This document shows, piece after piece, positions 21,927 through 34,299 of a DNA stretch of 64,000 nt; position 1 is the stretch's first letter; each line of letters begins with the position of its first letter. A model generated the notes under the pieces. It did not search any database. It saw nothing but the letters and a program-made list of their open reading frames with translations, and was not told the origin of the DNA. The stretch comes from Hemileia vastatrix (taxonomy: Eukaryota; Basidiomycota; Pucciniomycetes; Pucciniales; Zaghouaniaceae), in contig JASXTE010000017.1 in assembly GCA_030280995.1 (NCBI GenBank), positions 9,195,998 to 9,259,997 on the forward strand. The letters are read 5' to 3'. Made by a program: the position numbers and the translations under genes.

Positions 21927-24900
21927 ATAGTTTACTTGTGTGCAAAGCAAACTGTCTTATCTCTCCCAGTGCACAGAACCTCCATGTCTTAAGTACTGGA
22001 GTTGCCTTAAATGGCTTTAGATTCATTCTTTTCAAGGAGGATACCCCCTTCAGGTGTCTTATAGACTCTGGAGCTTCAATTTCTTTTGTCAGTTTATCTT
22101 TTGCTGAGAAGTAAAAGCTGACATTCACAGATATCAATCGAACTCCAATATATTTGGTTGAATCAGAGGAACCCAAATATTCAGTAAGTAAGAAAGTTTT
22201 ATGGGTTTTCAACTTTCCGAATTTTCCCCCCTTTGAGTGGGAATTATCAGTCTTGGACGCCCCAAGGATGGATGATACCATTCTTGGCCATGACGTTTTA
22301 ACGCATTGGAATCCTGAAATTGATTGGTCATGGGAATTGATCACCCCACACACTAAGTATATTTCTGATTCTTCAATGCAGGTCAATAGGGAGTTAAACA
22401 ACCCACCTGATAATGTCCTGCTAGAGGAAAATCTCTGCCAGATGACTTGCAAGCATCTGAATTCCCTCTAAATGAGAAATCGGCTAAACCCTCTAGCTTG
22501 ATCACCTCACTTGAAGAGGATTTAAATTTCCTCAAAGTAGTCAAATTATGTTCTCTCAATTCTGTTCTTCCCTCGACAGATTCTCTTGAAGATGATGAGG
22601 ATGACCAAATCAACATTAAAGCCATTAAATCAACTCTACCGGGAATCTATCATGATTTCCTCAATGTTTTCTCAATCTGCAAGGCCAATATGTTACCACC
22701 TCATTGAGCCTATGACCATCAAATAGATTTATTAGTTCCAGTACCTCTGGAAGGTCCTGTATATTCTTTATCAAAGGACGAATCTCAAGTTCTTTGAGAC
22801 TACATTGCAGAGAATGTAGCCAAAGGTTTCATCAGAGCCAGTAAATCTCCAAGAGGCTCCCCTGTTCTTTTTGTAAAGAAAAAAGACGGTAGCCTTAGGT
22901 TGTGTGTTGACTATATGAAGCTCAACACAGTTACAAAGAAGAATGCATATACCGTTCCTCCTATGTCATTGCTTCTTACCATTTTTAATGGTGCTTGTTT
23001 TTTTTCTATAATTGATCTTAGAGGCGCTTAAAATCTTATTCGCATTGCGGAAGTCATGAACCACTGACTGCAATGCGCACTAGATTCAGAAGTTTTGAAT
23101 ATTTAGTAACGCCTTATGGATTATGTAGCACACCATCTACTTTTAAAACTTTTATTAATGACATCTTTCAAGATGTTGTCATCTACTTAGACAATATTAG
23201 AATTTTCTCGAAGACACTAGATGAACATATTCACCATGTTCGACAGGTTCTAAATCGCCTTCGAGATCACAGTCTCTATTCCAAGCACAATAAATGCAAA
23301 TTACATCTTAAATCTATTTATTTTTTGAAGTTTACGTTTTCCACTGACAGTTTAGTCATGGACAACAAAAAGGTCCAAAAAATCCTTGAATGGCCTGAGC
23401 CCAAATCTGTTAAATCCCTCCAAGGATTTTTGTGTTTTGCCAATTTCTATAGAAGATTTCCTAAAGATTACCCTAAAACTATTTCCAATCTTACTTCTCT
23501 TCTTAGAAATAATATTCCTTTTGTTTTTACTTCTACAGCACAAAAGGAATTTGAATCATTGAAGACTGCATTTACCACAGCTCCAATTCTTTGACACTTT
23601 TATCCTTCTGCTCTGACAATAGTCGAGACAGATGCTAGCCATTATGCTATTGCAAGGGTCATTTCTCAATTCAATCCTGAAACAAATTTGTTTCATCCTG
23701 TTGCTTTTGAGTCACGCAAACTCATTGCGGCAGAATTAAATTATGAAATTCATGACATGGAGCTTTTATCTATTACTCATTGTCTTAAAAAATGGAGCTC
23801 TTTTCTTCTCAGCCTAGATAGTCCTTTTCAAATCCTTACTGACCATAATGCTTTAAAATACTTAATGTCTTCCAAAGTGTTAACCAGACGTCAAGCCAGG
23901 TGGGCTGAATTTTTTTCTGAATTTCCTTTTTCTATTTGCTATTTCCCAGTTAAGAACTTCATTGTCCCAGATATCCTGTCATGTTGGGATGACATTTACC
24001 CACAGCGGGGGGACAAATTTGCTGACAAGAACACAGCAAATGTGAAATCAATTTTCAACGAATCAATGATAATGACTCATCAACTTAATTTGATGACAAT
24101 TCAATCTTTTCAAAATCCACTATCCATCATCCTCAAAGCTCAGTAAAAGGACATTTATTGTTTAGGATTAAAAGACAAAATACTCTCAAAGCAAGGGGCC
24201 AAAAGATTTATTATTGAATCAGGTATATTAGTTTTTGAAGGTAGAGTAGTCATACCTGACAATAATGAAATAAAATTATTGATTTTCAATAGTCAACATG
24301 ATTCTCCATTAGCTGGTAATTTTGGGGTTGATAAAACCTACCAGTTAAAAGCAAGGGATTTCTTCTGGCCAGGAATGATCATAGAAATCAAGCCCTGTAT
24401 AAGATCTTGTTACAAATGTAATAGGAACAAGGCTCCCCGTCACTGGAAGCATGGGTTGCTTCAACCACTTCCTATTCCCTCTAAACCTTGAGAATCTTTT
24501 TCGATGGATTTTATTTCTCAACTTCCACTTTCTAATAATTTTGATGCTATATTAGTAATAGTAGATAGATTTTCAAAAATGTCTATTTTCATTAAAATCA
24601 CTACCACTGCTACAGCAGAAGATTTGTCAAAATTGTTTCTAGAATATGTATATTCCAAACATGGCTTACCTAATGATATTATTTCAGATAGAGGCTCATT
24701 GTTTGTATCCACATTCTGGACTCAATTGTGTCAACAACTCAATATCACAAGGAATCTCTCCACGGCCTATCATCCTGAAACTAATGGGAAAACAGAAAGG
24801 GTCAACCAAATCCTCAAACAATACCTTCGAATGTATGTCAGTTACCAACAAGACAATTTGACCACATGGTTACCATTGGCCAAATTTGCTTATAATAACT

Positions 24901-25537
24901 CAACTCATTCTTTGACATGACAATCTCCTTTTGAAACTGTTTGTGGAAGACATCCTCAATTCAACTCAATCCATGTAGGAACTAGTCATCCTGCGGAACA
25001 TTATCTTCAAAACATATCACGACTCCAAGAAGAACTTAAATCAAACTTGGAATTAGTGATTCCAAGGTACAAGGAACAGGCTGACAAACATAGACAATCT
25101 TCTCCTTCCTTTAAACCAGGCAACAAAGTATGGCTCGACGCACGAAGTATTTGAACAACTCGACCATGAAAGAAACTGGCCAAAAGGCGCTTGGGACCAT
25201 TGGAAATTGACTCCAAAGTCTCTAAAACTGCATTTTTACTCAAACTACCTCCTAAATGGCAGGCTATTCACCCTGTTTTCAACGTATCTCTCCTGGAACT
25301 GGCTCGAGAAACATACCCAGGCCGGAACCGGTCGAAGTAGAAGACCATCTAGAGTGGGAAGTAAGCTGTATCCTTGTTTCAAGAATGCGCAAGGGGAAAC
25401 TTCAATAGCTTGTGGAATTGGAGGGCTTCCTCAATGAGTCAGACAAAACATCCTGGGAACCAGCCATCAATGTTTCTAACGCCCCTGAACTCATAAAATC
25501 TTTTCATCTTAAATATCCTTTAAAGCCAAAACCTTAG
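21927..25537 (+). pseudogene. Broken pol of chromovirus A-0 (PR, RT, RH, IN, chromodomain)
   Basis: Colinear with the A-2 pol but interrupted by many stops and small indels. Recognisable parts: protease LIDSGASISFVS near 22060; RT near 22800-23260, where the YLDD box reads YLDN after a deletion; RNase H with TDAS near 23630; integrase zinc region and core (SMDFISQLP, DRGSLFVS, YHPETNGK) at 24300-24920; and a C-terminal chromodomain remnant ending LKYPLKPKP at TAG 25535-25537. Many differences from A-2 are CG in A-2 and TG or CA here. Confidence 0.88.
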
Positions 25538-26400
25538 AACTCTCTTTTATTTTTTCTCTTCTCTTCTTTTTTCTTTTCTTTCTCTTTTCTTCTTTTCTTA
25601 AAAATCTTAAACTTCTTCTCTTCAAAAAATCCTTACTCTGTTTTCTCTTTTTCTTTCTTCTTTTCAAAAGCTTTTTTTCAAACTTCTTTAAAAATAAATA
25701 AAATAAAATAAAATAAACTACTATTAAAATTAAATTAAATTAAAAGGTTAAAATTAAAAGTAAAATAATAAAAATAATATCTTAAAATTTATTAAAATAA
25801 AAATCTTAAAAATCGATAATCCCTTTAATTTTTCTTTCTTTTCCCTTATTTCTTTTTCTTAAAACTATCATAATTTTTCACAAACTCAATACAACAATCT
25901 TTCTCAAACTTCACTTTAACCTTTAAATCTCTCTTTTAAAATTCTTTGAACAAATTACTTCTTTCTTTCAAATTCTTTTTTCAAAACTATTTTTCTCTTT
26001 CTTTTCAAATAACTAAAATTTCTCAAAAACTTAAATAAATAAACTTTCACTAATAACAAATTTTTCTCTCATTAAATTTTAATTTCAAACAAAATTGTTT
26101 CAATAAACTATTTTTTTTTCTTAGTTAAATTTTTTTTTCTTTTCAAAACTTTTAACTAAAATTTTCTTAGTTAAATTTTTTTTCTTTTCTTCATTCAAAA
26201 TTTAAAACAAAATTTTATTCAAATTTTTTAATCCCCTTTCTTTTTCTTTTTCTTTTCAAAATCTTATAGAATATATGTTAAAATTTAAATTAAAACAACA
26301 AAATAAAATAAATAACTAAATACACAAATTGCTTTCTACTTTTTTTCCCCTCTTTCTTTCTTTTTTTTCTCTTTCCATCACAAATTTTCTACTGTATTTT
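25538..26400. other. AT-rich 3' spacer of A-0
   Basis: Low-complexity A/T with CT-rich runs, equivalent to 1-812 and 63042-63855. No gene or RNA is seen. Confidence 0.75.
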
Positions 26401-27316
26401 TTACCAAACCAATTTCTTCATTTTTTCCAATACCACCCTTATTTCCATCCTGCATCTTTCAAATACCTACTCCTCTCCTACTGGTACCACTTCTCCAATC
26501 TCCAGTAATTCTTCTTCCACATTAAAGGAGGTGGCATCAACAATCTTGTCAATCTCATCACTTAAATTTTCAATGAATCAAGCTCGTTGACCCTGCCAAG
26601 GTTTCTTCGACCATACCTGGTCAAGGGTTTCCTCCTTATTATCCCTCCAATCAACCGCCAGTTGACTTGCCTCAATTTGCAGCGATGGCCCAGCTTCCAC
26701 AATTGGAGCTTCTGGGATGACATCTGAATTCTAAAAACATACGGTCATCAGTAACAAAATTTTTTGAAATAAAAAAAAGCAGACTTACCTCGAAAAATGG
26801 GTCATCCTCTAAAAATAACTTTGGGGTGACCTCCACTGTCACTTCCTTCTCCTCTTCATTTTCTTTGATGACTATCTGCTGCTTCTGCAGCATCCGCCTT
26901 GAGATGGGGACTTCATCCTCATCCTCTTCCACCCCTTGTCTTTTACCTGTGGCCTGGGTTACCCAGGCTGCCACAGTATCCTTGACCTCCTCCTCAGCCT
27001 ATTCCAACGATTGATTGTCCCCGACCAACACGTCCCAGATGTCTTTGACCAACTATTTGGTCTTTGGGACTACCCAGTAATTCATTTTGGTAAACCATTG
27101 TTTGATGTCCACGTTTTTTGATAGAGCACCACATGTCACCCATCTCCAGCAACAAAACATGCATTTCTGGCAAGGACCTTGTGTAGCCGTGCATTTGACA
27201 CAAAAATATTCCATTGATTGGCAGGCCGTGAAGGCTTGGAAGTATTTCCGGGTAACAATTCCACCATCCGCTTTGGGGTGTGGAGGCATGGGAGTTGAGG
27301 TAAGACAAGTCGACAT
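26401..27316 (-). pseudogene. Antisense spliced zinc-cluster-like gene of A-0
   Basis: Same layout as 813-1763. ATG is at 27316, exon 1 extends to 26789, the intron is 26788-26731 (GTAAGT to TTTAG, 58 nt), and exon 2 is 26730-26401. The Cys region reads CQKCMFCCWRWVTC. The middle keeps the WVTQAT and EEDEDEVPI segments, and exon 2 keeps TLDQVWSKKPWQG and VVPVGEE. At least four nonsense codons (after PKTK, after QSLE, after QGQRA and after VGEE) make it a pseudogene. Intron position and flanking residues match A-1 exactly, so the gene predates the split of the copies. Confidence 0.7.
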
Positions 27317-27414
27317 AATAAATAGAAAATAATTAAAAAAAAGAAATGAGAGAAAGTAGTGTGGGAAGAATATTTCTCACGCTAAACGGAGCTCGCGTTT
27401 TATACCCAGGAATC

Positions 27415-27655
27415 TGTCACGGGCCACGTGACACTTGAGGCAAAAGCAGCTCATTAAATAAAAAGTACAGAGGTCTAAATCCATACTCGAAGCACAGAAG
27501 ACAATTCTAAATAGCAACTGCAACTTTCCTTTGTGTACTCACTATTCAACCGCGCTAGTCTAAACTTTAAATCTCAATCAGTCAATCTCTCAATAGTGTG
27601 TTTAGTCTTTTCTTCAATAAGCAACACACAGCCAAATAGTTGATGTAATATTCCA
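27415..27655 (+). repeat. 3' LTR of A-0, left fragment
   Basis: Begins TGTCACG-GGCCA-CGTGACA and follows the family A LTR for about 240 bp before an insertion. It continues at 36717-37257; together the two parts add up to about the normal 772 bp. Confidence 0.8.
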
Positions 27656-28224
27656 CTAAAAGGTTTATTAAGTATCTGTGGGTTATTGTGGGCCAGTCGT
27701 CTAGAAGAAGGTGAAAAAGAAGGTAGAAGGGGAAATAAAAAGGAACTGAAATAAAGAAGTATATAATTTTAATAATAAAAATTTAAAAGACTTTTAATAA
27801 AAATGGATGGGGATCAATGTGGTTAATAAAGTAAGTACGAGTTTATTCTCTCTGTTCAATTATCAACTATTAATACTAAAATATTCCTATCAAAACCTTT
27901 TAATATTTTATTTTATTACTTAAATAGGCAGACGCACAGTTTAAATAGTTGTAAATACAATGATTTTTATAGTGTAATTAAAAAATATGTTGAGTAGTAA
28001 GTGATGAGCATAAATGAAATAACACAAGGCCTTTTATAGGCAAAGGGACCAATGAGGCGCTACCACTCAGTATATACAAAATAATAATAGGATGAAACAA
28101 AAAGATAAAAGAAAATTATTGAAACATAAAAATGGAGAGAAAAAGATGAAACAAGTAATTAAAATCCCAATTAAGAAAACAATTTTCATGCAACCATTTC
28201 CCAAATCATTTAAGTAATATATAA
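27656..28224 (-). repeat. Solo LTR C-4, left fragment
   Basis: Reverse-oriented family C-like LTR. It matches the LTR of C-2 read on the other strand, including TTCTTCTAGACGACTGGCC and the GCCTATAAAAGG promoter block near 28036. The exact left edge is uncertain by a few tens of bases, and I could not find a clean target duplication. No gene is present. Confidence 0.65.
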
Positions 28225-28401
28225 GGGGGTATCAATGTTCAGGGATCCGCAATTAGGGATCAGGAATTTTTTTTCCCGGGATCAGACATTATTAATTGCG
28301 GAAGATTCTTATCCACTAGCCCTGGGGCTAGTGGATAAGAAATCCACAATAATGCATTATTCCGCCTCTTATACCCCAATTTCCATTCCTAATTCCTGAT
28401 C
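28225..28401 (+). repeat. Left terminus of Harbinger element with subterminal palindromes
   Basis: After the 15-bp terminal repeat there is a perfect 34-bp palindrome at 28307-28340 (arms TCTTATCCACTAGCCC and its complement around TG). An inverted pair GGATCAGGAATT / AATTCCTGATCC surrounds it (about 28249-28401). The block AATTGCGGAAGAT at about 28294 recurs in the right terminus near 35972. Such subterminal repeats are likely binding sites for the transposase or the Myb-like protein. Confidence 0.7.
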
Positions 28402-28603
28402 CCAAACTCATCTCATCCATGATGGATTTGCAAGAAAGTCACATGACTCATAATTGCTGATGCCATCCTTAAGTCTTTCCTCACTCTATGCTACTTAATT
28501 TTGGTGGTGAACACTTAAGTTTTTTTTCTATCTACACACCCCAACTGCACATTTGGCGGTGAATTCCCACTTCCATCATCACTTAACCCTTCCACTGGCA
28601 AAA

Positions 28604-29863
28604 ATGAAACACCTCTCTACTAGGAAGCTACTTCACTCAACAATGAATGCTATTACTTTTCTTTTAGTTCTTTACTATAAATCTGACTCTGATTTGGAAG
28701 ATTCTTTAGCTTATATGTGTTTTCTTTCCAAAAAGCATTACATCATCACCAGGGGGCCAAATCTTTATCATGATCCCCGATATGATCTGGCCTCCATTCT
28801 CAACATTCCTCATTTAAACTTCACACAACTTTTTAGAACTTCTCCCGATTCTTTCTTCAAACTTTATCAACTCATCTCCAATCATCCTATCTTCCATAAC
28901 AATTCTCATAACAAACAGTGTAATCCTGCCATCCAACTTGCTGTTGCTCTATGTCGCTTTGGCTCAAATGGAAATGGTGCTGCCGTAAGATGTTTGGATA
29001 ATCTCTTTAACATAGGATATGGTACCGTGATATTATACACCAAGCGCTGTATGATTGCTATCCTTTCACTCAAGTCTCAAAATCTTGCTTGGCCAACTTT
29101 AGAACAGCAACTTGAATCCTCTCAAGTAATGCAAGCTGAAGGTTTCCCTGGCTGTATAGGTTTTGTTGATGGCACAACCATCCCTTTGAGTCAAAAGCCT
29201 TCTCATGATGGCAACCATTATTTTGATCGCAAAAAAAGGTTTCTTCAAAATCTCCTCCAAGTTCTCATCTTTCACAATCAAACTTTTTATCTTCTTTCTA
29301 GATACTCTATTGCCATTCAACTTGTATGCGATGTCAATAAAAAATTTATTGCTTTTCACAGTGGCTTCCCTGGATCATGTCATGAATCTTCCGTCTTCCA
29401 AAGAATGAGGATTTCTCAATCCCCTGACTCATACTTTGACGAATCTCAGTACCTCCTTGCAGACTCAGCATATGCAAGTGGAAAGTACATTATACCTGCT
29501 TTCCGTGGTGCAAATTCAGAAAATGACCCCAAAACTAAATTTAATTATCACCTTGCACAATCAAGAGTACAAATTGAACATGCTATAGGTATTTTAAAGG
29601 GTCAATTTTCTAGTCTTCGGGAGCTCAGAATCCAATTTCAAAAAAAATTGGAGATCAAAACTGCAAATCATTGGATCTTGACTTGTGTAATACTCCAAAA
29701 TATTCTAGCTGATTTAAAGGAAGAGTGGAATGATCTTTATGAAGAAGAGGATCCTGAACCACCACTGGCACTCCCCTCCCTTGATTCACAAATCATTCAA
29801 TCAACCGGCATATGCCCCATTATAATGCCAATTACTCTCCAACATTTCTCTTCACCCTTTTAA
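28604..29863 (+). CDS. PIF/Harbinger transposase (DDE_Tnp_4 type)
   Basis: Open from 28553, but the first ATG is 28604. The catalytic acidic residues are D in FVDGTT, D in LADSAY and E in QIEHAIG, 37 residues after the second D. The conserved HD of the family reads HE in PGSCHESS. An in-frame 63-nt stretch, 29239-29301 (GTTTCT to TTTCTAG), interrupts the conserved FDRKKRYSI region and is best read as an intron; splicing joins AG/A to restore Arg and leaves about 398 residues. No stop is present otherwise. The protein cuts and joins the terminal repeats, usually with a Myb-like partner, here at 34300-35700. It may still be functional. Confidence 0.9.
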   Translation: MKHLSTRKLLHSTMNAITFLLVLYYKSDSDLEDSLAYMCFLSKKHYIITRGPNLYHDPRYDLASILNIPHLNFTQLFRTSPDSFFKLYQLISNHPIFHNNSHNKQCNPAIQLAVALCRFGSNGNGAAVRCLDNLFNIGYGTVILYTKRCMIAILSLKSQNLAWPTLEQQLESSQVMQAEGFPGCIGFVDGTTIPLSQKPSHDGNHYFDRKKRFLQNLLQVLIFHNQTFYLLSRYSIAIQLVCDVNKKFIAFHSGFPGSCHESSVFQRMRISQSPDSYFDESQYLLADSAYASGKYIIPAFRGANSENDPKTKFNYHLAQSRVQIEHAIGILKGQFSSLRELRIQFQKKLEIKTANHWILTCVILQNILADLKEEWNDLYEEEDPEPPLALPSLDSQIIQSTGICPIIMPITLQHFSSPF

Positions 29864-30349
29864 TTTTTTATTTTAATGTTTTCATACTTTCCAAATGTCC
29901 TCTTTGTGTACTTTAATCACTTGGTTATGTATTTTTGTTTGTTGCATATTCATTTTTTTTTGAATTTACGGTGAATATCTTTTTTTTGGATGGCTCATTG
30001 GTTTTCTTTCACCTCCTCAAAATGAAATCGCATATTTTCTTATATCACATATTTTGTCAGTGATTTTTTTTTTCATTCATCACTCATATCCTTTTCATCC
30101 TCTCCTCAAACATCCCTCAAATATTTTGGTTGCATTTATTTTCTCAACTCAACTCACCAGGTAGGTCATTTTTTTCTTTTTTCATGGTTTTTTATTTGCT
30201 AATCATGATTTTTTTTTTTTTTGCTTTTTTTTGCTTTTTTTTTTGTTTTTTTTGTTTTTTTTGTAAGTGCTTCATTTATTTTTGTTCTAGGGTAAACTAA
30301 TTTTTGTTTTGCTTTTTTCTCTTTTTTCTCTTTTTTTTTTGTTTTTTTT

Positions 30350-31200
30350 TCTCTCCTTCAACTCTCTTTATCATCCTCAAGGCCCCCCTTTTTCCCTCTC
30401 TTTACCTGTCTCAGACCCCCTTTTTACCCCCTTTTTAGCTGCCTAAAATCCCCCCCTTCCCCCCTCTTTAGGTCCCTCATCACCCCCCTTCCCCTCTTTT
30501 TAGGTGCTTCAATACACCCCCCTTCCCCTCTCTTTATGTCCCTCAACCCCCCCCTTCACCTCTCTTTTGCCACCTCAACCCCCCCTTCACCTCTCTTTAC
30601 CCACATCAAACCCCCCTTTCCCTCTCTTTAGGAGCCTCAAACACCCCCCCTTCCCCCCCTACCCAATCCTTACATCCTCCTCTACCCCCCCCCCTGATTA
30701 TTAACGAACAATCGTTACAGATCGTTCGTTAAGTAATCGAATCGCTAACAATTCGATTACTTAGCGAACAATTTGTAACCATCATTTTCTAAGTAATCGA
30801 ATCATTAGCGATTCGACTACTTAGCGAACAATCATTACAGATCGTTCGTTAACAAGGAGGTGGGGGGGGGGGGGGGGTAGAGAAGGTGGTAACAGTTTGG
30901 GAGGGGGTTTGAGGTGCCTAAGGAGAGGGGAATGGGGGGGGTTTGAGGCGCCTATGGAGAGGGGAATGGGGGGGGTTTGAGGCGCCTTAGGTGAGGGGAA
31001 CGGGGGGGGGGTTGAGGCAGCTAAAGAGGGGGGAATGGGGGGGGTTTGAGGCAGCTAAAGGGGGGGGAAGGAGGGTGTTGAGGGACCTAAAGAGGGGGGA
31101 AAGGGGGGTATTTCAGGGGGATTTTGAGGCAGGCAAGGAGAGCATTTGAGGGGACTTTTGAGGCAAGGATGGAGGGATTTGTAAGGGCATTTCAAATAAA
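30350..31200. repeat. G/C-rich foldback: C-rich array facing a G-rich array
   Basis: From about 30380 to 30700 there are about ten units of roughly 30 nt with the core CCCCCCTTCCCCTCTCTTTA and CCTCAA. From about 30855 to 31110 the reverse complement follows, with the core GGGGAA...GGGGGG and TTGAGG. The centre (30695-30855) is AT-rich and itself palindromic, with repeats of AACGAACAATCGTTACAGATCG and AAGTAATCGAATCG. Runs of 5-16 G could form G-quadruplexes. No gene is present. The layout resembles a Foldback-type element or a cruciform or replication structure. Confidence 0.75.
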
Positions 31201-31854
31201 TAAAGAAGGGAAAAGGGGACATTTATGGGAGATAAAGATGGGTTACCAACTTTCAAATAAAGATACTAACAAATTTTTGTTTGTAATTTTGATTATTTTT
31301 TTTATTTTTTTTGCAGTAATATAGAAAAAAAAAAATTCTTTCTGATAAGGACTGTCCCTCTTATTTACAAAACAAAAAAGGTTTATAATTTTATTTTTAA
31401 TTTTTCTATAATTAATTTTTGTGATTTTGATTTTATTTAAATAATTTTTTTATTTTTTATTTTGATTTTACTGATTTTTTTTTTTTTTCAGGATATTGTG
31501 AGAAGGTTTTTAATAACCAATCTTCAGGTTCACTTTTAGTTTTTTTTTTTAATTTTTTTTTTGTGATTTAATTTTTACTGAATTTTTTTTTTTTGGATAA
31601 ATTTTTTTTTTTTAAAGGATTTTGCTTTTATTTTCTTTTTAAAAATAAAACCTCAGGTTTTTTTTTATAAAATTTTTTTTTGGAAATTTTTTTACTCATT
31701 TTTTGTTTTTTGTTTTTTGTTTTTTTGTTTTTTTTTCTATTTTAATTTTTAAATAAAAAACAGTTTTTTTATTTGAAAAATAAGGTGAGAATTTTTTTTA
31801 AAAAAAATTGAGTTGAAATTTTATTGACATTTAATTTTTTTTCAGATCAAAGAA

Positions 31855-33410
31855 ATGTCTTCTTCTTCAGATTCACCCCTTACTTCTCTCTCATCTTCAT
31901 CTTTATCTTCTTTATCATCTTCATCTTTATCATCAGTATCATCTTCTTCAAAATCAAGATCCATACAATCTTCTTCTAAATCATCAAAAATAAATTTATA
32001 TTCTTTATCATCTTCATCTTTATCATCTCTATCATCTTCTTCGAAATCAACTTCCATACAATCATCTTCTAAATCATCAAAAATAAATTTATCTTCTTTA
32101 TCATCTTCATCTTTATCATCTCTATCATCTTCTTCCAAATCAACTTCCATTCAATCATCTTCTAAATAATTGGAAAAAAATAATGATAATCAGTCTCATA
32201 AGAAGAAAAGATATCTGAAAAAAAAAATTCTTCATCTAAATCATCAAAAAAATTTAAAGATAATCAGTCTCATCAGAAGAAAATATATCTAAAAAAAAAA
32301 TTTACAACATTTCAGAAGAAAAGATATCTGAAAAAACATTATTCATCATCTAAATCATCAAGAAAAATTAAAGATAATCTGTCTCATCAGAAGAAAAGAT
32401 ATCTGAAAAAAAAAATTCTCTGTGAAAGTTATTTTCGTCATATCCCAAACATTTTATTTCATAAAACTAAAGTAGATAAAAAATTTATATATCCGAAAAA
32501 ATTACCAGAAGATATCAAATATCTAACCAAAATTGATGATGATTGAGTGGTTGCAGTTATCAGTAATACATATAAGCCTCAATTCATTTTGGAAGTTCAT
32601 TCATTTGATGGTGTAAAAGATGAAACTTTTAATCAACTATGGGATCTTATCATTACTCTTTATCAAATGGCTTTGATTCAATTACCTATAAGGAATATGA
32701 ATTTGTTGGGTGGTATCATGATTGGATTTGGTTGGAGACCAGGTTTTGTTAAAGGATATTCTCTTGGTATGTCTAATAATTTATTTCCATTCTTAATATC
32801 ATTTCACTTATTTCATTTATATAGGCATATATTCCTTGGTCAAGAATATCACTAAAGCAAAAAAAGATGAAGATTTTTGCTTATGGGACACTCTACCTTC
32901 CTTTAATTCTTTTCTTGCTCTTCGACTCAAAAAGCTCTGTAAAAGGCATTTGAAAAAAATCATGAACTTGCAACCAAAGTTGGAATACCGAATTGGTGTG
33001 ACTCCAAATGGGAAGATATCAGCCACGAATATCTTTTATTTTCTAATGCTATTATCACTCATTCTGGATTTCACAATAGGATTCATATCGATAGGAATGA
33101 TGCCAATTTTCTTACTTTTGGAATATTCTCATATATCAATCCGATAACTGGCCACCCAATACCATCTCCAGCTAAAATAAAAGGACATGGTTTATATTTT
33201 CCAGACCACCGGTGCATCATTGATTTTGGTTTTGGAAATGGTATCATCGAAACTATTTGGAATTCTTCTCAGGATAATCATAAAACGACCAAAGCTCCTC
33301 CTGGTTTGGAATCCTGTCAAGATTTCACACATTTTGGTTGCTCATTTCAAATCAGTAATAAGTTGATACAAAGAATCAATAAGGTAAAGGAAGAAGGTAA
33401 AGTTATTTGA
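31855..33410 (+). pseudogene. Tet-like 2OG-Fe(II) dioxygenase gene, broken
   Basis: ATG 31855 opens a Ser-rich tract (SSSSLSSLSS repeats) that ends at TAA 32167-32169. Lys-rich repeats with DNQSHQKKRYLKKK follow to about 32420. The catalytic domain then runs in segments: FIYPKKLPEDIKY, a TGA at 32544-32546 where Trp is expected (DDD-VVAV), and GIMIGFGWRPGFVKGYSLG. Next is an intron 32767-32824 (GTATGT to TATATAG), then a 1-nt frameshift near 33000. Last come SGFHNRIHIDRNDANFLTFG, with the HxD iron ligands (His 33084, Asp 33090), a PDHRCIIDFGFGNGIIETIW core, the distal His at 33279 and FTHFGCSFQIS, to TGA 33408-33410. Order and motifs fit the fungal Tet-like oxygenase family known from rusts, which is related to TET/JBP enzymes that oxidise 5-methylcytosine. 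It is inactive here unless the lesions are bypassed. Confidence 0.75.
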
Positions 33411-33749
33411 TTTAAAAAAACTTTATCTAGATCCAAAAAGTATGGGGATTAGAGTTGTCATCGAAAATTTTATATTTTTTCATAAATTTTTAATAAATAT
33501 TTTTTATATATCAATTTTCTCAAGTAATGTGATGAGCCATCGACCTTTGGTTGTATAACAGGTAATCATGATAACGTTTATATGTTTGATTCGTGAGGTT
33601 CCTCTTGCCTATACCTGTAGAAATTCCCAAACTTTTGTTTCTAGATTTGGTCTGCATTTTGGCTTGAGGAATTGTCATCACTATAAACTAGGGAAATTGA
33701 TATATATTAGATATTTATTTAATAATTTATGTAATTATATTAAATTTAG

Positions 33750-34190
33750 ATGACTTCCACCCCTTACTTCAATAAAATGCAGGGGGGGTATTGCCAAATT
33801 TTCAAATCTGACATGTGAAATTGATGACTTAGAAAAATTTTTATGATACCCACCCCTTGCTTCAATAAAATGCAGGGGAGAGTATTGCCAATTTTTTAAA
33901 ACAGATATAGAATTTTTTTGACTTGTAAATATTTTGGTGAAATTTTTTTGGTGATACCCGTCTCTTACTTCAATAAAATTCATGGGGGGTTTTGCCAAAA
34001 TTTATTATAAGACTTGTGAAATTCTTGACATGTAAGAATTTTTGGGATACCAGTAAAATGCAGGAGGTAGTAAAGCCAAATTTTCATACAAGACTTTCAA
34101 GATTCATGATATGAAAGAATTTTTGTGATACCCACCCCTTACTTCAAAAAAATCCAGGGGTGGGGTATCGTCAAATTTTCAAAGGAGACA
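33750..34190. repeat. Degenerate tandem repeat, about five units
   Basis: Units of roughly 100 bp contain GATACCCACCCCTTACTTC, AATAAAATGCAGGGG and ATTGCCAAATTTTC. They lie between the converging Tet-like and Myb-like genes and may hold their 3' ends. No coding capacity is seen. Confidence 0.7.
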
Positions 34191-34299
34191 TGAATATTTT
34201 ATTTAAAAAAAGTGGGAGAGTAATGAAATAAATGAAATTATTGGAAATTTTATGTAAAAATAAATATGAACAGTTGAAGTGTGAGAGAAATAAAACAAA

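Noticed and set aside
28307..28340. 34-bp perfect palindrome as a site-specific recombination site
   Set aside because: It has a 2-bp centre rather than a spacer core and lies in the subterminal zone of the Harbinger element, which explains it better.
31842..32150. Acidic Asp/Glu/Lys repeat protein on the minus strand
   Set aside because: It is the complement of the Ser-codon repeats of the Tet-like gene and arises from low complexity.
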